Source: Clostridia bacterium (GTDB lineage: Bacteria > Bacillota > Clostridia > Lutisporales > Lutisporaceae). Taken from it: 49,446 nt of DNA. Position 1 is the stretch's first letter. Each line of letters begins with the position of its first letter. Below the pieces are notes generated by a model, which saw only the letters and a program-made list of their open reading frames with translations, searched no databases and had not been told where the DNA came from. The stretch is from contig JAQSYD010000028.1 of NCBI GenBank assembly GCA_029256325.1, positions 1 through 49,446 of the forward strand. The letters run 5' to 3'. This document shows positions 8,852 to 16,721 of this stretch, in pieces. The translations under genes and the position numbers were made by a program.

Positions 8852-9661
8852 CTATATCTGCTGCTTACGCATCCAATGAATAAAAAGAGCTGATAAATTT
8901 GCAGATAAAAATATATAAGCTTTTATATTTTGAGCCTTAATCCCTTGATATACGTCCTGCATATTCATTTCAATCAGTATTTTGGCATTAATCCAATCAG
9001 AGGAAAAGATAAAAAGCAGAGGTATGAAGTAAAGGAATAGTTGTATAAATTTTAACTCAGCATCGTTGTAACCTTGCTGGACATTTATAAAATTCAATAT
9101 ATTCGTTATTTTGGTTAGGCTCTTTCCTATCAAATTTGTCTGACTTCCATCGGCTTCTACCCCAACCCCTTTCTCCTTTGCCATATAAATTATAGATGCC
9201 AGCATTCTAAACCATACAAATGGAAATGTAGTTTTTAGTGTAGTGATTTCTTCCCCAGGTCTTCCCGATAAAAGTGCCTTGCGGATTTTTACCAAGTACA
9301 GCTTTGCCTCTAAAGGACACTTTTCTTCAGCGTCCTTTAAAGTTGGAATCACATTGCCTTTATAATGAGTATAATAATGAGAAAGTTTTCTTGTAGTTTT
9401 TGGCAAAGAAAGTTTAATTCTGCTTTCTACTTGCTCAAAATACAAATCCTGTATGCTATATCCGAATATCAATGCAGATATTACAGCAAAAAGCTTATGA
9501 TACCATAAGGTATGAAAAAGTCCGATTGCAAGAGCAAAATAAGTTATACTGGCAGCACATACTACAATGAACAATATTGAGGTCTTTGATAAATTATCTG
9601 AAAAGCTGCGTTGGTTAAGAGATGAAAGTCTATTATTCATGTTCAACTTCAGCTTATTCAT
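8852..9661 (-). CDS. tadB: Tad pilus inner-membrane platform protein, TadB-like
   Basis: About 269 residues with two hydrophobic segments near residues 25-70 and two more at the C-terminus (LFLYFIPLLFIFSSDWI and AYIFLSANLSALFIHWM), around a cytoplasmic helical region (ALLSGRPGEEITTLKTTFPF...IIYMAKEKGVG) like the T2SSF fold. The ATG at 9661 lies within the last codons of tadA and is preceded by GAGGTGG at 9 bases, which indicates translational coupling. With TadC it would form the pilus platform. Sequence conservation is weak and the call leans on context. Confidence 0.65.
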   Translation of the reverse strand: MNKLKLNMNNRLSSLNQRSFSDNLSKTSILFIVVCAASITYFALAIGLFHTLWYHKLFAVISALIFGYSIQDLYFEQVESRIKLSLPKTTRKLSHYYTHYKGNVIPTLKDAEEKCPLEAKLYLVKIRKALLSGRPGEEITTLKTTFPFVWFRMLASIIYMAKEKGVGVEADGSQTNLIGKSLTKITNILNFINVQQGYNDAELKFIQLFLYFIPLLFIFSSDWINAKILIEMNMQDVYQGIKAQNIKAYIFLSANLSALFIHWMRKQQI

Positions 9662-11426
9662 TATATCCAGCCACCTCATTTCTCTTTTTATTGTTTACAA
9701 TAAGTTCTAAGAATCTCTCCATATAATTCCATGAATCTTTATTAGACCTTGCTCTTTTTAATATTTGCTCTGATGGCATATTTAAGAATTTAGGGATACC
9801 ATCCCGCGCATCCATTATTTTGTTCAGCCTATACATATTGTTTGGATTGTTTTGTATTTGTTGAATATAGTACAGCCTTTGCAGTTTTTCTATATCAGTA
9901 TCAATGTTTAAATCAAATCCATATTCAAAGGCAGTACTTACCATAGGAACCACCTCAACGATTTCTGTTATGATTCTCTTCCCATTTATAATATTATGTT
10001 GAAATATCAAATTTACATAATTTACAATATCCATTACCGCACTTTGTTCAGTATGATAACGCCCTGTACCAAGGAGTAAATTCTTAAACCTAGGTACAGT
10101 AGTTTCAGGGTTTGCAACGTGTACTGTAAACCAAGCTGACATGCTTACAGATTGTATTAACTGCAGCACACTATACAAAGCCTCCCCGCTCCTTACTTCT
10201 CCAAGGTCTGCTACGTCTACACTTAACCGAAGTATTGTTTTAACTGCATCCTCCAGGGATTTATTGTATAAGCTTTTAAGCTCTACAATCCTTTTATACG
10301 GATATTTCTGCATAACATGCTGTTCAAAGAAATCCTCTACAATTCCAATATGCAGATTATCATCCAATAGCTCATATAATGCAGACATCGTGGTGGTTTT
10401 ACCTGTCCCCAAGCTTCCCTGCATGCAAATACTCGCACCGCTTCTGACCAAGGCAGTTACAGCTGTAAGCAATTCTTCTTCACGCAGTAGTTCTTTTATT
10501 CCCAGATGTCTTTGGTTAAATATTCTGGTGCATAAGTTCCTTGCCGAAGAATATGGCTGCTGGGTAACAGTAATCCTTGCTAAATCGCCTCTATAGCATA
10601 ATTTCTCCGGCGAACTCTCATCCAACTGTCCCGCATCCTTATCAAAGGATATTGCTCTATCCTGTACAACCCTGGCTTCCTCCTTTGTAAGCTCTAAGAA
10701 ACTAAGCCAAATCTTTATGTCACACCAACAGTAAACATATTTACCATCATTGGAAAAGCCTATTTCGTTTATATCAGAGTAAGCAAGAATGTCTAGACAC
10801 ATCAATCCAAAGATATTTTGATAAATAATCTGTACTACTATTTCCACTTTATCGGTGAAGCTTAAGGGGCTTCTCTCCAACTCCATGCGGTATATAAAAT
10901 CAATATCTTCCTTATTGTATTCATGCCTATTACTGGTATATTGCCAATTTCCCGTGCCATCACTTCTTTGCTTCGTATATATATCATATTTGCTTATTAA
11001 GTTCTTAAACGCTTGGGATCGGCCCCTGGTCTCCGTTCTATTCAAATATAATATTATATTGAATTTTTCTTCTGCTGTAAGCTTTTCAGAACATTCAAAA
11101 GGCAATACTTGTTCAATATAATCATTATCCTCTTCTATTCTTACATCTCTGCAAAGGGGTATATCCGCTAAACTTCCATCCTCTAAAACACTGTAGATAT
11201 TAAAGCTGGTTAATAAATCAGTTTTAATATGAGCCTTTAGTATATTTCTATCTTCTGCATTGCCGGAGGTGGAGCTATCCTTAAAATTTTTGAGAATACT
11301 TATAATTCTTTTCATTTGCTCATTTTCCGGTTGTCTTATGATGAAGCTTTCAAAGTTTTTTTCAATTTGCTTACAAAGCATGTTAATATCCAATGCCTTC
11401 AAAATCTCTTTTTGGTAATTAGACAT
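9654..11426 (-). CDS. tadA: Tad pilus assembly ATPase TadA/CpaF
   Basis: About 590 residues. The secretion ATPase core is recognisable: Walker A GSLGTGKTTT at about residues 337-346, and the Walker B/Asp-box region ADLGEVRSGEAL at about 405-416, in place of the common IVGEVRGGEA. An unusually long N-terminal region (about 1-300) precedes it. TadA powers polymerisation of pilin subunits at the inner membrane. The ATG at 11426 overlaps the end of the preceding gene by 8 bases and has GGGGTG at 6 bases, so I prefer it to the ATG at 11471. Confidence 0.85.
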   Translation of the reverse strand: MSNYQKEILKALDINMLCKQIEKNFESFIIRQPENEQMKRIISILKNFKDSSTSGNAEDRNILKAHIKTDLLTSFNIYSVLEDGSLADIPLCRDVRIEEDNDYIEQVLPFECSEKLTAEEKFNIILYLNRTETRGRSQAFKNLISKYDIYTKQRSDGTGNWQYTSNRHEYNKEDIDFIYRMELERSPLSFTDKVEIVVQIIYQNIFGLMCLDILAYSDINEIGFSNDGKYVYCWCDIKIWLSFLELTKEEARVVQDRAISFDKDAGQLDESSPEKLCYRGDLARITVTQQPYSSARNLCTRIFNQRHLGIKELLREEELLTAVTALVRSGASICMQGSLGTGKTTTMSALYELLDDNLHIGIVEDFFEQHVMQKYPYKRIVELKSLYNKSLEDAVKTILRLSVDVADLGEVRSGEALYSVLQLIQSVSMSAWFTVHVANPETTVPRFKNLLLGTGRYHTEQSAVMDIVNYVNLIFQHNIINGKRIITEIVEVVPMVSTAFEYGFDLNIDTDIEKLQRLYYIQQIQNNPNNMYRLNKIMDARDGIPKFLNMPSEQILKRARSNKDSWNYMERFLELIVNNKKRNEVAGYNE

Positions 11427-12282
11427 CAATTTCACCCCAGTGCTTTCTTCTAGGAAACAGCATGTCAACAAGCCTATTATTATCCTGTATTTCTTCCAAT
11501 GGGATCAAAAGCTTCTCGGCAATGATTCCGCTTAGCTCTCTCATTTGTTCAACCATGGGAATATAAGAATTCCTCTTATTTAATTCCTTTTTTAGGAAAC
11601 TATACATTTTACCCTCACTGCAAGCAGCTTTATTTGTCTTTACATCGTAGGAGATACCATAGGATGCCTTTAGTCCTAATCTGTCATTATATCTTTTTAA
11701 GGTCTTAACTTCTCCGCTTGTAATGTGTAAACCATTAAATATTGGAATTGCTTTATCACTCTTAACATATTCCTGTATTGTTTCGCTGCTTTCAAAAATC
11801 TCTTTCAGCATTAATTCATTTTCATTCATAACTGGAAGTACCATGTCAGCACTATTAAGAAACACTTGATTTTCCTTATTTATACCTGTTTCTAAATCAA
11901 CTATAACGATTTCATAAGCCTCTAACGCTTTCTCAATAAATCTTTGATAAAAACCTTCTCCAACCTTAGTTATTCCACTGGTAATCCTGCAGTTTGGCAA
12001 AATACACAACAAATCATTTATACTAGTAGCATAGGTCTTTATATGCTCTGCACTTAAATCCATGTTGAAGCTTCTTAAATAATCCATTGAGAATCTTATA
12101 TCCACATCATTTTTTAAATACTGCTCCATAAAGTTTCTTGGACTGCCCATATTGACAATTAAGGTTCTCCTATTAGTAATATGCTGCAGCGTAATACCGA
12201 TACAATTTGCTATTGTACTTCCACCTGCCCCATGGTTACCAGGTACCCATACTGCAATAAGCCTACCTTTTTTATCTCTCAT
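11419..12282 (-). CDS. TadZ/CpaE-like MinD/ParA-family protein with atypical P-loop
   Basis: 287 residues with a MinD/ParA-type fold: beta strand plus P-loop-like WVPGNHGAGGSTIA (residues 12-25), YEIVIVDLETG (about 155-165, Walker B region) and LPVMNENELMLKEI. The P-loop has Gly-Ala-Gly-Gly-Ser-Thr, so the invariant GK(S/T) lysine is missing. TadZ proteins place the Tad machine at the pole and some members are poor ATPases. The gene lies between cpaB and tadA and overlaps tadA. It is the second ParA-like protein in the locus. Confidence 0.7.
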   Translation of the reverse strand: MRDKKGRLIAVWVPGNHGAGGSTIANCIGITLQHITNRRTLIVNMGSPRNFMEQYLKNDVDIRFSMDYLRSFNMDLSAEHIKTYATSINDLLCILPNCRITSGITKVGEGFYQRFIEKALEAYEIVIVDLETGINKENQVFLNSADMVLPVMNENELMLKEIFESSETIQEYVKSDKAIPIFNGLHITSGEVKTLKRYNDRLGLKASYGISYDVKTNKAACSEGKMYSFLKKELNKRNSYIPMVEQMRELSGIIAEKLLIPLEEIQDNNRLVDMLFPRRKHWGEIDV

Positions 12283-12285
12283 CTA

Positions 12286-13023
12286 CTATTCGCCCCCGCT
12301 CATATTTGTATCTCCAAATTTCGATGCAGCCTTTATTCCCAAAGCTTTATTTTCGTGGCTATATTGTGGTAAATATGTTACAGCACTTGCTTCTTGAGAC
12401 TTGTCCAAATACTGCACAAGAAAAAGTTGACCTTCTGTACTAGCCTCTTTAATATTCTCCTGCTCAGTTTCATTTAAATAAAAGCTTAAGGTTTGATTTG
12501 ACTTCCCGATTACAACAGCCTTTGTAATCACAACACTGTCCAGCTCTTTAACCCTAAATAGCTTTATATCTACTATACTTCCCACCGCTACCGTTAAAGG
12601 TATAGCTCCCTCTTGAAATGTGTGCTCAATAAGCCTGTCACCCACTTCGTACCAATCTCCACTTTCAACTAAATCACTTTGCAATAAAAACTCCTTATCT
12701 CTTATTTCAACTGATACTCTTTTATTTTGCAGCTGCTGTAATGAGCCCACTGCTCCAGGAGGTACAATACCTGTTGGTACTTGAGCTATTTCAAATTTTA
12801 ATGCATCCGCTATTTCACCTGCTTGTATATTCCTATTAGCTCGTACAACACTCATCATATTCTGCTCCTTAGCAGCAGTATGACTGTTTTCCATCGTTGT
12901 TCCAGTCCTATTGCTTAAAAATAAAGCACTCCCTGTACCTAGCAAAATGAATAATAATATTAGCATTACATATAATACCAGCTTCTTACTTATGCCTAAT
13001 CTCGTCTGTCTTACATAACTCAT
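12286..13023 (-). CDS. cpaB: Flp pilus assembly protein CpaB (SAF domain)
   Basis: 245 residues: cytoplasmic start, one membrane helix (LVLYVMLILLFILLGTGSAL), then a SAF domain (VVRANRNIQAGEIADALKF, then VPPGAVGSLQQLQNKRV). This is the layout of CpaB/RcpC, which acts outside the membrane in Tad pilus assembly, perhaps through carbohydrate binding by the SAF fold. It overlaps the upstream gene by ATGA (13020-13023). RBS GAGGAAG. Confidence 0.8.
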   Translation of the reverse strand: MSYVRQTRLGISKKLVLYVMLILLFILLGTGSALFLSNRTGTTMENSHTAAKEQNMMSVVRANRNIQAGEIADALKFEIAQVPTGIVPPGAVGSLQQLQNKRVSVEIRDKEFLLQSDLVESGDWYEVGDRLIEHTFQEGAIPLTVAVGSIVDIKLFRVKELDSVVITKAVVIGKSNQTLSFYLNETEQENIKEASTEGQLFLVQYLDKSQEASAVTYLPQYSHENKALGIKAASKFGDTNMSGGE

Positions 13024-14219
13024 CGTGCTTCCTCCCTATTCATAATATAATTAGGTGTGCCTTTTCTATTTCTAGCATTTAAAGCACTTAATATATTGTT
13101 CATATCCATACTAAAGCTGCTACTTTTTACTGTTTCATAGGGCGTTTTGCCAGTATGCATCAAATCACAGCCCAAATTACCGCAAGTACTCAAGGGCAAT
13201 GATCCCTTAAACTTTATATTCAACCTGCTTATTTGTTTGTATATGTAATTATAAGACTCGCTGCCTGTACTGCAGTTGTTCATAATAGCATAAGTTTTCT
13301 CTGCTATAAAATGACTGCCCAGCTTTTCAATCATTAGTTTATTCATGTGAAAATGCATAAGATCGCTATCAAAAATGAGAAGATCAATATTTGAGTTGTT
13401 TATTGCTTGAAATGTTACATCGTTTAATCCTGTATATGTATCAATTATTAGAATGTCGCTTTTTGATCTGGTAAAATATAAGAACTTTAAAAAATCTTCT
13501 GATGAAATTAAACTGTCGCTTCCTAGGTTTCCTGTTACTACACGTAAGTTTCCTTTTTTATAGCATTGATCTAAGATACTTTGGTGCTCCCCCTGTTTAA
13601 TCAGGTATTCCAGCAAGTCAAAATAAATTTCCTCTATTCCAAAATATAGATTTGCCGAATATCCACGGTCAAAATTTAGCAACGTTGTTTTATAGCCCCT
13701 TCGAGCAAAGGCTGTTGACAAATTCCATGCCAAATGCGACTTGCCATTTGAACAGTTTGAATATATACTAATGACTGCTTTATCCAATTCCTTGACCCAC
13801 AAGGTTTTCGCATTGGTTTTTATGAAACCATTTGTTATAGTCCGCTTCTCCTTTTTATTATTAAACAGCAACCGATTCAGGTCTAAGGATGATACATGCT
13901 CTCCAACATGATAATCAATTATGTTTTTGCCTTCTAAATATTTTAGAAATAATTTTGTATTGCTGTCTTCCACTCCGTATAAGTAAATAATTCTCAATTC
14001 AGATCTAAGGGCTTTTATCCTGTCTATCAAGATTTGAGGATTTTCACTGCCTATCAGATATCTAGAAAGGACTAAAGTATCGGCTTTAGAATAGTTAAGC
14101 AGCTCATACAGCTCCTCTGCACTTTCTGCAACATCAGAAATTTCCACACCGTAGCTTTGTGCAATAAATCGATGCATTTCTGCATGACCTACCGCCAATA
14201 ATAGCCTCAAATTTGTCAC
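13020..14219 (-). CDS. CpaE/TadZ-like protein (receiver-like domain plus ParA-type ATPase)
   Basis: 399 residues. Residues 1-120 look like a response-regulator-like or atypical receiver domain (LRLLLAVGHAEMHRFIA, TLVLSRYLIG, IIYLYGVED). From about residue 145 a ParA/MinD-like domain begins (AVISIYSNCSNGKSHLAWNL, P-loop at 155-164; then KSDILIIDTYTGLND). This two-domain order is that of CpaE. It is the first gene of the pilus operon. GTG at 14219 lies very close to GAGG; TTG at 14210 has AGGTG at 6 bases and is an equal alternative. Confidence 0.72.
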   Translation of the reverse strand: MTNLRLLLAVGHAEMHRFIAQSYGVEISDVAESAEELYELLNYSKADTLVLSRYLIGSENPQILIDRIKALRSELRIIYLYGVEDSNTKLFLKYLEGKNIIDYHVGEHVSSLDLNRLLFNNKKEKRTITNGFIKTNAKTLWVKELDKAVISIYSNCSNGKSHLAWNLSTAFARRGYKTTLLNFDRGYSANLYFGIEEIYFDLLEYLIKQGEHQSILDQCYKKGNLRVVTGNLGSDSLISSEDFLKFLYFTRSKSDILIIDTYTGLNDVTFQAINNSNIDLLIFDSDLMHFHMNKLMIEKLGSHFIAEKTYAIMNNCSTGSESYNYIYKQISRLNIKFKGSLPLSTCGNLGCDLMHTGKTPYETVKSSSFSMDMNNILSALNARNRKGTPNYIMNREEAR

Positions 14220-14299
14220 CTACCTCATTAAGAGTTGTTAACATTCAATTCCTTTTGTAACTAAATATTTATAATTTTCCTTATATTTCATTATAAACA

Positions 14300-14328
14300 A
14301 TTATACAAAGTGTTTTATTGTATGTCAA
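14300..14328 (-). promoter_or_regulatory. Consensus sigma-A promoter of the Tad operon
   Basis: On the minus strand, TTGACA (14328-14323), a 17-base spacer and TATAAT (14305-14300) match the consensus exactly. It lies about 80 bases upstream of the first pilus gene, whose operon runs without large gaps to about 6.0 kb. Confidence 0.85.
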
Positions 14329-14397
14329 TATTACATTTGGAATTTTGTAATAACTTTTCCTTTTTACGCATCTAATACACTATCCTGTAAATAAATG

Positions 14398-14426
14398 TTG
14401 AAAATTAAGGCTTGTAGCGGTATGAT
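14398..14426 (+). promoter_or_regulatory. Probable promoter of the small ORF at 14442
   Basis: TTGAAA (14398-14403), a 17-base spacer and TATGAT (14421-14426) are close to the sigma-A consensus. The promoter is so close to the gene that the 5' leader would be very short. Confidence 0.55.
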
Positions 14427-14441
14427 AATAGAGGAATAAGT

Positions 14442-14702
14442 GTGGGATGTGGTTTTATGAGCAGTAAGCGTAAACAAGCAATTGAAAATCAAATATCCAT
14501 TTATGATATGGTGCTTAAGACAGGCGATAAGCTTTTTAAGGATGGTGCCCTGTATGGCGAAATTGCAGGAGAGAGCGAATTGCTTTACTTTGTGATAAAA
14601 ACCAATAGCAGGGACAATATGCCTATACCCTATCAAAAGCATTCTTTGAAAAATAACATACTTTTAGGCAAGTTAACCTTAGAAAGCTTTAATTATGATT
14701 AA
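14442..14702 (+). CDS. Small hypothetical protein
   Basis: 86 residues (81 if the ATG at 14457 is used), soluble, with a basic N-terminus (SSKRKQAIENQ), then YDMVLKTGDKLFKDGALYGEIAGE. I do not recognise a family. Support for a real gene: a promoter-like TTGAAA-17-TATGAT upstream, GAGG 7 bases before the GTG at 14442, and a perfect hairpin terminator right after the stop. It is a single-gene unit divergent from the pilus operon. Confidence 0.6.
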   Translation: MGCGFMSSKRKQAIENQISIYDMVLKTGDKLFKDGALYGEIAGESELLYFVIKTNSRDNMPIPYQKHSLKNNILLGKLTLESFNYD

Positions 14703-14706
14703 AAAA

Positions 14707-14734
14707 ACGAGCACATAATTTGTGCTCGTTTTCT
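14707..14734 (+). terminator. Intrinsic terminator
   Basis: ACGAGCACA (14707-14715), a 5-base loop, TGTGCTCGT (14721-14729), then a T-rich tail. It lies directly after the small ORF. Confidence 0.85.
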
Positions 14735-14802
14735 ATATGTTCTCATATATATGATCTGATCATGTCCTTAACTGAAATTTTGAGTAGTTTTATTCACATA
14801 TA

Positions 14803-15336
14803 CTATATAAGATATTTAACTAATAATTTACCACCTATCCAAGCTCCGAAAAAAATGAATATCCAATAAACCCAGCCATGTATGGACATGGATGCAACCC
14901 CGCTGAATAATGTTCCGATATTACATCCAAAGGATATTCTTGCACCATAGCCCATTATAAGCCCGCCAAGTGCTGCAGCAGCGACTTGCTTCCATGATCG
15001 AATCTTCTTTATTCTAAACTGCGATGCCAATAAAGTTGCCAGAAGAGCGCCAAATATGATGCCAAAATCAGATAAAGACTGCATATTCTGTGCAAATCCG
15101 CCTACTAATGCTGCCGCTTCACTTTTTTCCTGAAAGTAAAACCATGATTCAGGATGTCCACCTATAGCTTGATATATCCATGCTGCCCAGGTAGCAAAGT
15201 AAGATGTTACACCCCACGCCTTTCCTGTAGATACCAGCATGCCAATATTCAATAATCCCAGAATCACTGCACCAACGGTATATGGCCACGGTTCCTTTAG
15301 AAATTTTTTGTAATAAACATTATTTCTTAAATCCAT
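14803..15336 (-). CDS. YeeE/YedE-family transporter, C-terminal-half type
   Basis: 177 residues with about five membrane helices. It carries the family signature GGLIMGYGARISFGCNIGTL (about residues 128-147), whose Gly-Cys pair lines the substrate path in YeeE/TsuA thiosulfate transporters. A full YeeE has two homologous halves (about 350 residues); here the halves are separate genes (this one and 15623-16282) flanking a TusA. The set should take up thiosulfate or a related sulfur or selenium species and pass it to the TusA cysteine. RBS GGAAGGTG precedes the ATG. The substrate is inferred. Confidence 0.85.
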   Translation of the reverse strand: MDLRNNVYYKKFLKEPWPYTVGAVILGLLNIGMLVSTGKAWGVTSYFATWAAWIYQAIGGHPESWFYFQEKSEAAALVGGFAQNMQSLSDFGIIFGALLATLLASQFRIKKIRSWKQVAAAALGGLIMGYGARISFGCNIGTLFSGVASMSIHGWVYWIFIFFGAWIGGKLLVKYLI

Positions 15337-15367
15337 AAATGCACCTTCCTATATAAAAAAGGGAGAT

Positions 15368-15595
15368 TTATTTTGTTTTTTTAATGTATATTTCCCACAG
15401 ACCAGCATCAACTTCTGTAACTTCAACATGATATCCTTCTTTGCTGGCCCATTCAGGTACATTTTTCAGTGCACAGCTATGATCTGTTTCTACTATCATA
15501 ACCTCTCCTACCCTCAAAGCGGCCATCTTCTTCTGTGCTTTGATCAAAGGGATTGGACAAGCCTCTCCCAAGCATTCTAATCTTATTGCTGACAT
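15368..15595 (-). CDS. TusA-family sulfurtransferase
   Basis: About 75 residues, the size of TusA/YedF proteins. The family motif is GEACPIPLIKAQ with the active Cys-Pro-x-Pro cysteine near residue 13; a second conserved patch is ETDHSCAL. TusA proteins carry persulfide sulfur between partners. Its place between two YeeE halves fits the YeeE-TusA (TsuA-TsuB) couple known from thiosulfate uptake; the related YedE/YedF pair is linked to selenium metabolism. The ATG at 15595 is preferred, 9 bases after GAGGTG; the upstream GTG belongs to that RBS. Confidence 0.9.
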   Translation of the reverse strand: MSAIRLECLGEACPIPLIKAQKKMAALRVGEVMIVETDHSCALKNVPEWASKEGYHVEVTEVDAGLWEIYIKKTK

Positions 15596-15622
15596 TCTTA
15601 TTTTCACCTCAAATACTTAGCC

Positions 15623-16282
15623 TTATTGACTCGGCTTCTTATTTCCATGCCAATCAGCCAATATAAAAATTGCTAATAGCAGTACAAATTGAACGGTTAT
15701 TGCTAATGGCCACCCCAATACCTCAGGTAAGAATATTCCTTTCTCAGGCATAAAGTTAATTGACCACCATCCAAAATCCTTAGCTCCCCATAGAGATCCT
15801 ATTAAAAAAAATATAAAAGAGATCATTTGCATAACGGAACCTTCACCAACTCTCATTAACGTTCCTGAAGCGCATCCGCCTGCGATCACCATGCCTATTC
15901 CAAATAATACAGCGCCTACCACAGTATGAATCCCAACGGGGTCGATATTTCCAGGTATTGCAATCCCATTGGTCACAGCTGCAAATTGAAGTGCTGCGAA
16001 GCCGATAGTCGCAGTCGCTATCGCAATTACTACAGCCTTTGTTAAAGAAGTGCCTCCAGTCAGCAAAGGATCTCTCAATGAAGCTGTAAAGCAAAATCTT
16101 GATCTCTGCAATACAAATCCTGCTGCAACGCCAAATCCCCACAAAAGCGCTGATTTAGGCTGTTGAATTCCTACGAAAAATCCTACACCTATGATAGCAA
16201 TTAAAAGTCCTACTCCAATCGGAATTTGATTCATTCTTTTATTATTTGTTTTTGCACCTATGGACGTTTTAATTTCAGTCAT
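15623..16282 (-). CDS. YeeE/YedE-family transporter, N-terminal-half type
   Basis: About 219 residues and five to six membrane helices. Two family signatures carry cysteines: LQRSRFCFTASLRDPLLTGG and GAVLFGIGMVIAGGCASGTL. It pairs with the separate C-terminal half at 14803 and the TusA between them. The ATG at 16282 follows GAAGGGTG; the in-frame GTG upstream is part of that RBS. The start region (GAAAAGcATGACTGAAATT) and the 70 bases before it closely resemble those of the selenoprotein gene at 20459, which implies shared regulation. Confidence 0.87.
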   Translation of the reverse strand: MTEIKTSIGAKTNNKRMNQIPIGVGLLIAIIGVGFFVGIQQPKSALLWGFGVAAGFVLQRSRFCFTASLRDPLLTGGTSLTKAVVIAIATATIGFAALQFAAVTNGIAIPGNIDPVGIHTVVGAVLFGIGMVIAGGCASGTLMRVGEGSVMQMISFIFFLIGSLWGAKDFGWWSINFMPEKGIFLPEVLGWPLAITVQFVLLLAIFILADWHGNKKPSQ

Positions 16283-16349
16283 GCTTTTCACCCTTCAATC
16301 AATTGTAAATTGATTAACATATCAAAATGCTTTATTTCACATTAATTAT

Positions 16350-16368
16350 GTTAATTATATAACAAACA
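16350..16368 (-). promoter_or_regulatory. Promoter core shared with the selenoprotein operon
   Basis: GTTAATTATATAACAAACA occurs here and again at 20527-20545, each time 68 bases upstream of the gene's start codon. On the coding strand it contains TATAAT, a probable -10 element, without a good -35, as expected for a LysR-activated promoter. Confidence 0.65.
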
Positions 16369-16392
16369 ATTCGCTTTCTATTATAAATTTCT

Positions 16393-16417
16393 CTTATACA
16401 GTATAAGAATTTCTTAT
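16393..16417. promoter_or_regulatory. Probable LysR-type operator (two overlapping palindromes)
   Basis: CTTATACAGTATAAG (16393-16407) and ATAAGAATTTCTTAT (16403-16417) overlap. Both fit the TTAT/ATAA dyads bound by LysR regulators. They lie directly upstream of the yeeE promoter core and downstream of a decayed lysR start. Confidence 0.6.
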
Positions 16418-16487
16418 ATCCAAAATATACAGGAAAATTTATTCGCTTATGATTATTTTGTTGTATAAAGAAAGAAGAATAATTGAT

Positions 16488-16630
16488 ATGCACATACTTA
16501 TCTTACTTTATTTCTTATCATAGTTAAACAGGATAGTATCTCTATATGCTCCAAGAATTTACACCTGACCAAATAACCCTTCATAATGCGCTTTTGAGCT
16601 TTAGCGAAATCTCAATTGATATCATTTTAA
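16488..16630 (+). pseudogene. Decayed remnant of a second LysR regulator gene
   Basis: From ATGCACATA onward the sequence aligns base by base with the start of the intact lysR at 20714. Translated with one frame correction it reads TYLTLFLIIVKQDSIS.CSKNLHLTK, against SYLTSFIEIVKQDSIS.ASKNLHMTQ in the intact gene. A frameshift and several stop codons kill it, and similarity fades after about 16630. It sits divergent to yeeE just as the intact regulator sits divergent to the selenoprotein gene, so the regulator-promoter segment was duplicated and one regulator lost. Confidence 0.8.
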
Positions 16631-16721
16631 TAGGTACAATAATTTTTGATATTAACTTCAAAAAGTTATACCCATTTGACATAAATCAAACAGGTATATT
16701 ACTACAGTAAATCTATATTAA
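16631..16721. other. Intergenic, no feature seen
   Basis: An AT-rich stretch between the lysR relic and the stop of the HMA/TauE gene. I see no clear hairpin, promoter or ORF. Confidence 0.4.

Noticed and set aside
10141-10596. 151-residue plus-strand ORF
   Set aside because: Lies wholly antisense to the well-supported tadA gene, with no RBS and no recognisable motifs.
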